A DNA stretch of 39,553 bases. It comes from Roseburia inulinivorans DSM 16841. GTDB lineage: Bacteria > Bacillota > Clostridia > Lachnospirales > Lachnospiraceae. Below, one piece after another: positions 18,925-27,648 of the stretch. The stretch covers positions 1-39,553 of the forward strand of contig NZ_ACFY01000022.1 of the NCBI RefSeq assembly GCF_000174195.1, in the 5' to 3' direction. The notes under the pieces were generated by a model, which saw only the letters and a program-made list of their open reading frames with translations, did no database searches and had not been told where the DNA came from. The position numbers and the translations under genes were made by a program. How positions within the stretch are numbered: the first letter of the stretch is position 1; each line of letters opens with the position of its first letter.

Positions 18925-20866
18925 TTACAGAATATATTTTTCCATTGTCTGATACAACAGCTCTCTCTGTACCGGCTTTGTGATTCTTTCATTCATGCCT
19001 GCCTCATGCACTTTCACGATATCCTTTGCCATCGCATTTGCAGTGACTGCCAGAATCGGGATATCCGATGCGTCCGGCTTTTTGCTGCCTCGGATACTCT
19101 TTGCTGCCTCATACCCATCCATGATCGGCATATTCAGATCCATAAAAATCATGTCATAATAGTAATCCGGCATATTCTGATAGCGTGAAAGTGCCGCTTC
19201 CCCATTGTCGGCACATTCTACTTCTGCGTTGACTGCCTTCAGAAATCCCTGAAAGACCTCTGCGTTGACTGCATTATCCTCTGCCAGCAGTGCCCGCTTT
19301 CCGGTAAAATCATAGTCCTCCGTTTTATTTTTCTCTGCCTCCGGCACGCTGCAGATCTCTGAGATCAGACTGTATACCTGAGACTGCAGCACCGGTTTTT
19401 TCAGGATATAATCTACACCCGCCCCGCGCATCTCTTCCTCATAATCCTCTGTATCATAGGAAGATGTAACGATTTTTAATGTATCACGGTCAAAGATCTC
19501 CCGCATTTCCCTGACCAGTTTTTTGCCATATCCCCCCGGCATCTGCCAGTTGACAAAACAGATGTCGTAGCCTTCCCCTCGTTCATACGCTTCTTTGAGT
19601 ATCCGGATGATCTCCTTCCCGTCTGTCGAACTGTCATACCGGATCCCGAGTCTCGTCAGCGTCGACATCATATAATGCAGTGCGATCTCATCATTGTTTA
19701 CCAGAAAAACTTTTAATGATCTGAACTTACGTTTCTCCCGCACAATACTTTTTCCAATTTCAAATGGAATGTCCACGATGAATTTTGAACCCACATTATA
19801 TTCGGATGCCACATCGATCGTTCCGTGCATCTGTTCGACAATGCTCTTTATGATTGGAAGTCCCAGACCGCTGCCACCGTAATATTTTCCGTTTTCATGC
19901 TGTTCCTGCTCAAACGGTTCCCAGATTTTTTCCAAAGCTTTATCCGAAATCCCACATCCGGTATCACGCACTGTAATATGTAAAACCGTCCTGCTGTCAT
20001 CCACATCCAGCTCAGACATGCACACCTCAATGGTTCCGCCCTTCTCGGTAAACTTAAACGAATTTGAGAGCAGATTCACAAGCACCTGCTTGACACGGAT
20101 TGCATCTCCGATCAGATATTCATGTGTCACATTGTCAACCCTGAAATAAAAATAGATCCTTTTCATTCTGCACTGGGAATAAAAAAGACCAGAGACCTCC
20201 GACACGACCTCATTGAGTGAAAACGCCACATGACGGATCGTCATTTTTCCATTGTCAATGGCTGCCATATCCAGCACATCATTGACCAGTTCCCACAGAT
20301 ACTCCGCCTGATAACGGATCTTCTTAAAATCCTCCCGGACTTCTGCATCTTTATAATGGGCAAGCTGTGAAATGCCCAGAATTCCATTGATCGGTGTGCG
20401 GAGTTCATGGGACATCCTTGCAAGAAACAGTTCTTTTGCCCTGCCCATCTCCTGCTCTTTCTCTAACTGTGCCCTGATCTTCTCCCGTTCCAGAATATAT
20501 TTTTCCACAAGATTATGAACTCTTTTTTTCACGATGGCCGGATCACACGGAGAAAAAATATACTCATCCGCTCCCGCTTCTAACGCTTTAACCTCTGTTT
20601 TCTCATCAATTGCAGTTTTTGCGACGATCGGGATATCCGCATACTTATCCTGCTGTTTCATCTCCCGGATCACTTCAAATCCATCCATCACCGGCATGCA
20701 AAGATCAAGAAGAACAATATGTACCTTTTGTTGTTCCAGTTGTTCCATCGCCTGTTTCCCGTTTTTCCGCCTCCAGAATCTGATATTCGTCTTTAAAGAT
20801 TTCTGCAAACGAAATGCGTTCCACTTCCATGTCATCTACAATGAGCATTGTCAGTTGTCTGTTCAT
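18925..20866 (-). CDS. Soluble hybrid histidine kinase REC-HisKA-HATPase-REC-REC, frameshifted near the start
   Basis: Cytoplasmic signalling kinase with no membrane segment. The frame from 18925 up opens at 20835, but its first residues are not receiver-like. In the neighbouring frame an ATG at 20866 encodes MNRQLTMLIVDDMEVER, a proper receiver start, and joins if one A is removed from the A5 run at 20762-20766. The corrected protein has 646 residues: REC1 (phospho-acceptor Asp54), a coiled linker, HisKA with MSHELRTPINGILG (His153), HATPase with GSGLGLPIIKSIVEQMHG, a degenerate REC2 (FVNWQMPGG has Asn where Asp is expected, and VNNDE lacks the acidic pair), and REC3 with AEDNAVN and FMDLNMPIMDG. 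No partner gene is adjacent. The frameshift may be a sequencing error. Confidence 0.88.
20762..20766 (-). other. Frameshift site, extra A in the hybrid kinase
   Basis: The coding strand reads GCGGAAAAACGGG. With four A's instead of five it encodes ALA-Glu-Asn-Gly and restores the receiver motif EAENGKQAMEQL; removing one base also moves the phospho-acceptor Asp to position 54, the canonical position. Confidence 0.85.
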
Positions 20867-20913
20867 ATCTGATTCGTACCTTCCTGATTCGATAATGTAT
20901 CATCTCTTTAGCT

Positions 20914-20919
20914 ATTATA
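20914..20919 (-). promoter_or_regulatory. Candidate -10 element upstream of the hybrid kinase
   Basis: A perfect TATAAT on the minus strand lies about 48 bases upstream of the reconstructed ATG at 20866 in a very AT-rich gap. No good -35 element is seen at the right spacing. The rest of the gap (20867-21025) holds two T8 runs and no gene. Confidence 0.35.
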
Positions 20920-21025
20920 CATAATTTTTACATAAAAAAGCGTTTTTTTTGTTTTTTTTCACAAAAATATGCATTATCTGGCATCTTCTAAACATGATAC
21001 AACATTTTTCGACAAAGAATCTGCC

Positions 21026-21710
21026 CTATGGGCAAAGCAGTGGACTGACTGCCAGAAGAAAAATTCCCACATAATAAGTGGTAAGGTTAAACAGGTGGAC
21101 TTTCCGGCTCTTATTTTTATAAAAATAAAGAAACAGAATGGAAATATCTGAGATCATAAACAGAAAACTTCCCACCGCACAGACGATGTGCCGCATGTCA
21201 GGGATACTCACTGCAATATGCATGCTTTTTGCAAACAGGTATGCAATAAAAAAAGTGTAGACTAAAATGCATGGCCGGAGTCTTCCGGTATGAAAGCTGC
21301 CCATTCCTGTCACTGCAAAAATCCCGATCACCGCTATGACCGGAAACACCATATCTGCAACTGCCGGCGGCTGCATCCGGTCCAGCCACCGGATAAAGAA
21401 CAGATGCCCCATTAAAAATGTGACAAGTCCCAACAAAAAAAGTCTCTTTTTTTTGTATCTTATTATAAAAAGCAAGTATTACATCTCCTGCAAAGCAGCA
21501 GACAAACGCCGGAAGCATCAGCCAGAAATCCAGAATATCCCGACTGACAACTGCTGCTGCCAGAAACACAGACACAAACGCTGCACTCTGCAGTGTCTTT
21601 ACAAGCACATAATTTTTCTTATAATCCGGCTTTTTCACCTGATTTAAAAACCATAGAAACAGCACTCCATAAAAGACTGCCATTCCCAGAAACCATATCC
21701 AACGCTCCAT
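21026..21710 (-). pseudogene. YhhN family (lysoplasmalogenase-like) membrane protein, frameshifted
   Basis: The first 170-residue frame begins MERWIWFLGMAVFYG at an ATG with AGGAG upstream and loses family character after FAGDVILAFYNKIQKK. The second frame continues with RLFLLGLVTFLMGHLFF and runs to 21026. Removing one A from the A8 run at 21447-21454 joins them into a 227-residue protein with about eight hydrophobic segments, the normal size for YhhN. The GD...FLLGLVTFLMGH pattern is typical of this family, whose animal member TMEM86 hydrolyses lysoplasmalogen; plasmalogens occur in many Clostridia, so a related role is plausible but inferred. It lies 10 bases downstream of a MATE gene. Eight A's are long enough for polymerase slippage, so some full-length product could be made. 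Confidence 0.78.
21447..21454 (-). other. Frameshift site, A8 run in the yhhN-like gene
   Basis: The coding strand reads ATACAAAAAAAAGAGAC. With seven A's the frame runs through from GDVILAFYN into KRLFLLGLVTF. A run of eight is a recognised slippage-prone length for both replication and transcription. Confidence 0.82.
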
Positions 21711-21719
21711 AGAAAGCTC

Positions 21720-23075
21720 CTATTTTTGTTTTCCAAATAATACCGGGTTTCCTGCTGCCGTCACGATCAGTGGGATCACCATGCAGATCCATATGACCGG
21801 TTCTGTCCAGATGACTGCCCAATAACCAAACCTACGCACAAAAACCAGCGTGAACACCACTTTTCCCGCCAGCTCTATAAAACTTGAAAAGACGGGCGTC
21901 CTCTGATCTCCGATTCCCTGCAGCGAATTGCGCAGGATCACAATAAACACACAGACCACCTGAAAAGACATATCGTACACCAGATACTGTGTGCCCCAGT
22001 AAATGACCTCCTTATTCTTTGAACTTGCAATAAAAGAGATCAGATACGGTGATATCGTATGCGATAAAATAAAAATAATCACACTGAACACACAGCCGAT
22101 TCCAAGCACTGCCTTTAAGCCCTGCCGGATCCTGTCATACTTTCCGGCTCCGTAATTCTGTCCACAGTAAGTTGCCATGGAGGCGCCAAAAACGCTGACC
22201 GGAAGACTGAAGATTTCAAACACTTTGCGCGCCGCTGTATGTGCCACGATAATGTTCGTTCCAAGTTTATTGATTCCCGTCTGCAAGATCAAAGTACCGC
22301 AGTTTACCAGAGATGACATGAGTGCCATCGCCAGTCCGTTCTGATACAGAATTCTCATGCGTTCTCTCTCCCACTCCAGATCATTCTTCGAGATGTGAAG
22401 GATTGGGAAACCGGACTTGATACGCAGAAAGCATAATACTGCTGAGACCAGTTGTGACAGCACCGTCGCACAGGCAGCTCCTGACACGCCCATGGAAAAG
22501 CCGCCGATAAAGAGATAGTCAAGCACAATATTTGTGACCGCCGCAATGACCAGAAAGATCAGTGGTGTCACGGAATCCCCGATTGCCCGGAGCATATCCG
22601 CACACAGATTGTATGCCAGTGTAACAAACATGCCCCACACTAAAATCCTGATATAATCATGTGCCATGCAAAACTGTTCTTCCGGAACATTCATGGCATG
22701 AAGAATCGGATTTAAGAAAAGCAGTACTGCAAAAATGATCACAACCGCCGTCATCATTCCCAGCATTATGGAAGACGCCACATTTTTCTTTAAAAGTTTC
22801 TCATTCCCACTTCCATAGTTTTGTGCGGTCACAATGGAAAATCCCAATGTAAAGCCGCTGAAAATTCCGGTCAGAAGATTATAAAGGATCGACACGGAGC
22901 CAACTGCCGCCAATGCCTCTTCCCCTAAAATACTTCCGACGATCTTGGTATCGATCAGACTGTACATCATCTGGAACAGTCTTCCCAAAAAGACAGGAAT
23001 TGCAAATAATAAAATCAGTTTTAACGGATTACCCTCTGTTAAATTTAAAGTTTTTCCTGTTTTCCCATCAGCCAT
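21720..23075 (-). CDS. MATE family efflux transporter (first of three)
   Basis: Twelve-helix multidrug or metabolite exporter driven by Na+ or H+, 451 residues. The protein shows the twofold MATE layout: GNPLKLILLFAIPVFLGRLF and MMYSLIDTKIVGSILGEEAL at the start, and the repeat start around residue 240-260. The MATE hallmark GASMATYCGQNYGAGK is near the middle. The ATG overlaps the end of the rsmF-like gene by eight bases and the yhhN-like gene follows after ten, so the three probably form one transcription unit. The substrate is unknown. Confidence 0.93.
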   Translation of the reverse strand: MADGKTGKTLNLTEGNPLKLILLFAIPVFLGRLFQMMYSLIDTKIVGSILGEEALAAVGSVSILYNLLTGIFSGFTLGFSIVTAQNYGSGNEKLLKKNVASSIMLGMMTAVVIIFAVLLFLNPILHAMNVPEEQFCMAHDYIRILVWGMFVTLAYNLCADMLRAIGDSVTPLIFLVIAAVTNIVLDYLFIGGFSMGVSGAACATVLSQLVSAVLCFLRIKSGFPILHISKNDLEWERERMRILYQNGLAMALMSSLVNCGTLILQTGINKLGTNIIVAHTAARKVFEIFSLPVSVFGASMATYCGQNYGAGKYDRIRQGLKAVLGIGCVFSVIIFILSHTISPYLISFIASSKNKEVIYWGTQYLVYDMSFQVVCVFIVILRNSLQGIGDQRTPVFSSFIELAGKVVFTLVFVRRFGYWAVIWTEPVIWICMVIPLIVTAAGNPVLFGKQK

Positions 23076-24445
23076 TTTTTCGAAGTCCCTTCGGGTAATG
23101 ATTTTTTAAAATGCCACCGGCTAACTTGCCCCAGCCAATGCTGTAACCATCCACAGTCACTAAATACCAGCCCTTTTCTCCGTCCATATTCAGGGTCTGT
23201 CCATTTAAGTATGCTTTGACCTGTGGGCTGTCGCTCTCTAAGCTGCACACGTGCTTTACCTGATCCGGTCTTAACGCTAACGCCAGTGCATGGGACGGCT
23301 CGAAACGGTTCTTTTTTAAGGTTCCCAGATGCAGTCCCGGGCGGAGCACTTTCAGATTCCGGATGGACGGCATTCCCTCCGGCATCCGATAAAGCTGGTC
23401 GCCGAATTTCAGAAAATTGCCTGTTATATTTTTAACAAGGTTTTCCTCTGCAAATGCAAAAAATTCCCTGCACTCTTTCTCATTGATTCCCTTCTCCACA
23501 CCGTTTCTGCAATAGCCCTGACAGGTTCTGGATAAAACACCCGCTTTCTGTAAGACAGCGAGGTAATGCCCTTCACCTTTTTAAATGGTGCGGCCACAGA
23601 CGGATGGTGTGTTCTAAACCATCCGCCGGATGCTCTGTCCACGCCGGCACACCCGGCATCATACCGTCTTTTTTCTCCACCGGTAATATTGAAAATTCCG
23701 GGTGGCGCTCTAAAAAGCGGCTGATACTGCCTTCATTCTCCGTCGGGGCAAACGTGCAGGTCGAATACACAAGCCGTCCGCCCGGCTTTAACATCTCCGC
23801 TGCGCAGTCTAAGATCTCCGCCTGTCTTGCGGCACAGTTCTCTACATTTTCCGGACTCCACTCATCACAGGCATCCTCGTTCTTGCGGAACATTCCCTCA
23901 CCGGAACACGGTGCATCCACTAAAATACGGTCAAAATATTCGCGGAAATTATCCGAAAGTTTCTGTGGTGTCTCATTTGTCACAAGCGCATTGCACACGC
24001 CCATGCGCTCGATGTTCTCAGACAGGATCTTTGCTCTCGCCGGATGAATCTCATTGCAGACGATCAGTCCTTCCCCCTGCATGGAACATGCAATCTGTGA
24101 GCTCTTGCCTCCAGGTGCGGCACACAGATCTAAAATGCGCTCTCCCGGTTCCGCCATCAGATACTCCGCCGGAGCCATCGCACTCGGCTCCTGGATATAG
24201 TAAACGCCCGCCTCATGATACGGATGTCTGCCGGGCTGATCATTCCCACTGTAATAATAGCCATTCGTTGTCCACGGCACTCTGTTTAAAGAAAACGGCG
24301 CCTGCAGCAAAAAAGTATCCCGCTCTGTTTTCAGTGGATTGATTCTGAGTGCCTGATATTTCGGCAGATCATAGCTTGCATAGAATGCTGCGTACTCCTC
24401 TCCGAGCATTTCTTTCATACGCACACAAAATTGTTCTGGTAACAT
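23068..24445 (-). pseudogene. rsmF: RsmF-like 16S rRNA m5C methyltransferase, frameshifted
   Basis: An S-adenosylmethionine-dependent RNA cytosine-5 methyltransferase split in two frames. The first frame (24445 to 23573) holds the full catalytic domain: LDLCAAPGGKSSQIA, VDAPCSGEGMFRK and STCTFAPTENE with the catalytic Cys, after the N-terminal YQALRINPLKT segment. It ends at IRLWPHHLKR and a stop. The second frame holds the C-terminal RNA-binding region (for example KVLRPGLHLGTLKKNRFEPS) up to 23068. Removing one A from the A5 run at 23578-23582 gives GEGHYLAVLQKAG at the junction, a typical family sequence, and a normal 458-residue protein. Start: ATG with GGAGAG upstream. Confidence 0.86.
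23578..23582 (-). other. Frameshift site, extra A in rsmF
   Basis: The coding strand reads CATTTAAAAAGGTGAAGGG, which gives HLKR and a stop. With four A's it reads HLKGEGHYLAVL, the expected continuation in this family. Confidence 0.85.
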
Positions 24446-24508
24446 AATTTCTCTCCGTCCTGTTTTTCCTGTGATTGATTCATTTTCATAATTCCGTTTT
24501 TATGAATT

Positions 24509-27211
24509 TTACAATTGTATTTTCTCATCGGTTAATTGTTTCAGTGCATCTCCCAGAATGTGATTGGATGATTTTTCCCTCATTCCGTCGATTGCTTCCC
24601 GAAGCGTCTGGTTTGCTGCCTCTACCTCACGCTCAAACTCTCTTGCAGAGAGCAGATGACAGCCCTGCCCGGTGATGATGATCTGCTCAAGACCATCCGA
24701 AGTCGCCACGGTCACATGGTATTTTCTTCCATTTTCATGTGCAAACTTTTCAATATAAGCATCGGCAGTCTCTGCTTCTTTTGTATACACGACATGGATA
24801 TTATGGTGATCGAACATTTCCGTCTGATGTCCTTTTACGCGGTACGCATCAAACACCACGATCAGATTGCATTTTTTTGTGCCCTGATAATTGCACAAAA
24901 TGTCTAAAAGCTTTCCTCTTGCTCCGTCGATATTGACTGCTGCAAGCTCTTTTAAGCTCTCCCATGCAAAAATGATATTATAACCGTCCACCAGCAGATA
25001 TTCCTCTTTGGAAACTGCCTTTACAGGTGCATAGCGCGGCGCATTGTCTCCCGAGATCACTTTTTTCGTGGTCCGCCACTGCTTTGTCGCTCCCTTCTCA
25101 TGCTTATTTGCATGATAGGTGCGTGCTAAGATCGCGTCAATCTCCTCAATGTCGATCCAGTGATCCGGATCGTAGGTTTTTGTCTTTTTACCGGAAGGTG
25201 CTTCCTCCTGCTGCTCTTTCTTTTTTAACAGCCTGCCCTCCACATGCATGTGATCCGGCACTTCATTCCATGGAACGATAAATCCTGCTCCGTGCGCACA
25301 GAAAACAGAATCCGCCGGGTGCGAAAGATCCCGCTCCGGATCATAACCGGTCTGTGCGACCACCTCTTCCGTGTTGTGACATGGGTAATATCCCGCAAAC
25401 CGGAACGTTACTTTTCCAAGCCCTTTCGTGTAGACAGTCACTTCCTTCTGGTAATTTGCCATGCACACCACCGGAGCAATGCCGCGCAGAACCTGTGCTT
25501 CGCCCTCCTGATAAGGACCTTCAAACTTTCCATGCATCTTTTCAACATCCGTCATAGCACGTCCTACCATATTCTGCGGAACAGCTATGTGAAATTCATA
25601 ATACGGCTCCAGCAGCACAGACTGCGCCTGTTTTAAGCCCTGACGCACTGCCCGGTAAGTCGCCTGTCTGAAATCGCCGCCCTCCGTGTGTTTCGTGTGT
25701 GCCCTTCCACCGATCACTGTGATTTTCATATCTGTAATCACCGAACCGGTCAACACTCCGATATGCTCCCGCTCTTTTAAATGTGTCACGATCAACCGCT
25801 GCCAGTTTTTATCCAGCACATCCTCACTGCAGTCTGTGTCGATCACAATACCGCTTCCCGGTTCCAGCGGCTCTAACAAAAGATGTACTTCCGCATAATG
25901 TCTGAGCGGTTCAAAATGTCCCACGCCCTCCACTGTATCTGCGATTGTTTCCTTGTATACAATCTTGCCCGGGCCAAATGACACATCCACGCCAAAACGC
26001 TCTGCAATCATACTTTTTAAAATTTCCGTCTGAACCTCGCCCATAATCTGGATCTGGATCTCCTGAAGCTTTTCGTTCCATACAATATGTAATTCCGGCT
26101 CTTCCTCCTCGATCTGGCGCAATTTTGGCAGCATGACTGCCGGCTCCACGCCCTCCGGGAGAATCAGACGGAAATGCAGTACCGGCTCTAATACCGGTGT
26201 TTCTCCCTGCGCTTCTATTCCAAATCCCTGTCCCGGATATGTGTGGTCTAATCCGGTCACGGCGCACACCATTCCGGCATCCGCTTCATTGATCAGCTCA
26301 TATTTGGTTCCGGAATAAATGCGGATCTGGTTCACTTTCTGTTCCCACACTTCTTCACCAAACCGCACATGATCTGCATTCGAAAGCAGCGCTTTCACTT
26401 TTAACGTTCCTCCGGTCACTTTCAGATAGGTCAGCCGGCTGCCTGCCTCATCTCTCGCGATTTTAAAAACTTTCATGCCAAATCCATCCGGATATTCCGG
26501 TGCCAGCGTATATCGGTCAAACCCCTGTAAAAATGTATCCACGCCGGCATTCCGAAGCGCAGAACCAAAAAAGCACGGAAATATCTTTCGCTGCACGATC
26601 ATTTCCCTGATTTGTTCACCGGCAATCCTTCCGGTCTCTAAAAAACTTTCCATCGCAGTCTCATCTTCCATGGCAATTTCTTCCATAATAGTACTACTTT
26701 TCTCGTTTTCCTGTGCTTCTTCTTCTGTTCCTGCGCCAAGTTCCGTGAAATCAATGCATCCGTCCGACAACTGTTTTTTTAACTCCAAAAGAATTGCCGC
26801 TCTGTCGGTTCCCGGCTGATCCATTTTATTGATAAAAAGAAATACCGGGATCTCATACCGTTTTAAAAGCCGCCAGAGTGTCTGTGTATGAGTCTGCACT
26901 CCGTCAGATGCGCTGATGACAAGCACGGCGTAATCAAGCACCATCAGCGTCCGCTCCATCTCTGCCGAAAAATCCACATGTCCCGGTGTGTCCAAAAGTG
27001 TCATTTTCGTGTCACCAAATTGTAATTCTGCCTGCTTTGAAAAAATCGTGATGCCACGTTTCTTCTCCATCGCATCCGTGTCTAAAAATGTATCGCCGTT
27101 GTCGACGCGCCCTATTTTTTTAATGCTTCCACTGCTATATAAAAGTGCTTCTGACAATGTGGTCTTGCCGGCGTCCACATGTGCCAGGATTCCTGCTATC
27201 ATTTGTTTCAT
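24509..27211 (-). CDS. TetM-like ribosomal GTPase fused to a C-terminal YacP/Rae1-type NYN nuclease domain
   Basis: A 900-residue protein starting at MKQMIAGILAHVDAGKT; AAGGA lies before this ATG, and the 12 upstream codons in frame belong to the palindromic element. Residues 1 to about 640 match tetracycline ribosomal-protection GTPases, relatives of EF-G: AHVDAGKTTLSEALLY, RGITIFSKQAEL, DTPGHVDF and NKMDQPG, followed by EF-G-like domains II-V. After a charged linker with WIDIEEIDAILARTYHANKH, residues about 736-880 form an NYN/YacP domain with the four expected acidic residues: Asp742 in LLVDGYNII, Asp788 in VVFDAYR, Asp817 in ADAYIE and Asp839 in ATSDGLEQ. Rae1 (YacP) of Bacillus cuts mRNA in the ribosomal A site. 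Ribosome-coupled RNA cleavage is therefore a reasonable inference. Tetracycline resistance is not established. Confidence 0.9.
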   Translation of the reverse strand: MKQMIAGILAHVDAGKTTLSEALLYSSGSIKKIGRVDNGDTFLDTDAMEKKRGITIFSKQAELQFGDTKMTLLDTPGHVDFSAEMERTLMVLDYAVLVISASDGVQTHTQTLWRLLKRYEIPVFLFINKMDQPGTDRAAILLELKKQLSDGCIDFTELGAGTEEEAQENEKSSTIMEEIAMEDETAMESFLETGRIAGEQIREMIVQRKIFPCFFGSALRNAGVDTFLQGFDRYTLAPEYPDGFGMKVFKIARDEAGSRLTYLKVTGGTLKVKALLSNADHVRFGEEVWEQKVNQIRIYSGTKYELINEADAGMVCAVTGLDHTYPGQGFGIEAQGETPVLEPVLHFRLILPEGVEPAVMLPKLRQIEEEEPELHIVWNEKLQEIQIQIMGEVQTEILKSMIAERFGVDVSFGPGKIVYKETIADTVEGVGHFEPLRHYAEVHLLLEPLEPGSGIVIDTDCSEDVLDKNWQRLIVTHLKEREHIGVLTGSVITDMKITVIGGRAHTKHTEGGDFRQATYRAVRQGLKQAQSVLLEPYYEFHIAVPQNMVGRAMTDVEKMHGKFEGPYQEGEAQVLRGIAPVVCMANYQKEVTVYTKGLGKVTFRFAGYYPCHNTEEVVAQTGYDPERDLSHPADSVFCAHGAGFIVPWNEVPDHMHVEGRLLKKKEQQEEAPSGKKTKTYDPDHWIDIEEIDAILARTYHANKHEKGATKQWRTTKKVISGDNAPRYAPVKAVSKEEYLLVDGYNIIFAWESLKELAAVNIDGARGKLLDILCNYQGTKKCNLIVVFDAYRVKGHQTEMFDHHNIHVVYTKEAETADAYIEKFAHENGRKYHVTVATSDGLEQIIITGQGCHLLSAREFEREVEAANQTLREAIDGMREKSSNHILGDALKQLTDEKIQL

Positions 27212-27236
27212 GATTATTTTTTCCTTAGATTTTGAA

Positions 27237-27482
27237 GATTGCTGCAAAACTCGAATTCAGGCTGTGAAGATTTTGAAGCATCAACAAGATCAACGAAGAC
27301 ACACTTGCGTTACGTGTCGCTCGCAACGGTACTAAGAAGTCAGATCCTGCATTTCATTTCTGATAACTCAGAATGAAATACAGAATCTGACTTCTAAGGA
27401 CCGGCGGCTCCCCAGTGTCTTCTTTTGCTCTTGTCGATGTTTCAAAATTTATTCCACACTTTCTACGAGTTTTGCAACAATC
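27237..27482 (-). repeat. Long palindromic element, copy 1
   Basis: A roughly 246-bp imperfect inverted repeat. The outer 17 bases at each end pair (GATTGCTGCAAAACTCG with CGAGTTTTGCAACAATC), as do two inner arms of about 33 bases that end in GAAGACAC/GTGTCTTC. The 126-nt core (27296-27421) contains a central hairpin, AGAAGTCAGAT...ATCTGACTTCT, plus a small side hairpin CGTT...AACG. The core is nearly identical to the one at 31630-31755. It lies just upstream of the fused GTPase gene, so it would form part of its 5' leader if transcribed from further upstream. No transposase is nearby. Confidence 0.85.
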
Positions 27483-27496
27483 AATTTATTTTACTG

Positions 27497-27537
27497 AAAA
27501 AATGATTCATGGGTTTGCTGCCCTTTTTGAATCATTT
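27497..27537 (-). terminator. Distal intrinsic terminator between the SleB-like gene and element copy 1
   Basis: On the minus strand AAATGATTCA pairs with TGAATCATTT, with a GGG/CCC inner pair in the loop, and the stem runs into TTTTTTC. It could be a second terminator for the SleB-like gene or stop transcripts entering the element. Confidence 0.7.
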
Positions 27538-27564
27538 ACGATTCCTATTCTAGCATATTTTCTG

Positions 27565-27623
27565 AAAACAGAAAAGGGACAGTCGCACGAATTACTTCGC
27601 ATGCTCTGTCCCTTCTCTGTTTT
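27565..27623 (-). terminator. Terminator after the SleB-like gene
   Basis: An 18-bp stem with one non-Watson-Crick position (AAAACAGAGAAGGGACAG on the minus strand) encloses a 23-base loop and ends in CTGTTTTC. It starts about 25 bases past the stop codon. Confidence 0.78.
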
Positions 27624-27648
27624 GCTTCATTATTCTGTTTCTTCTATA

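Larger units (their letters stand above)
27212..27648. other. Gene-free interval holding palindromic element copy 1 and two terminators
   Basis: No coding region is supported between the fused GTPase gene and the SleB-like gene. The interval contains the ribosome binding site of the GTPase gene, palindromic element copy 1 (27237-27482) and two hairpins that look like terminators of the SleB-like gene. Confidence 0.7.

Noticed and set aside
24509..27211. Calling the GTPase a tetracycline resistance gene (tetM/O/W)
   Set aside because: It shares the TetM-type architecture but carries an extra nuclease domain and lacks any mobile context; resistance cannot be inferred from the sequence.
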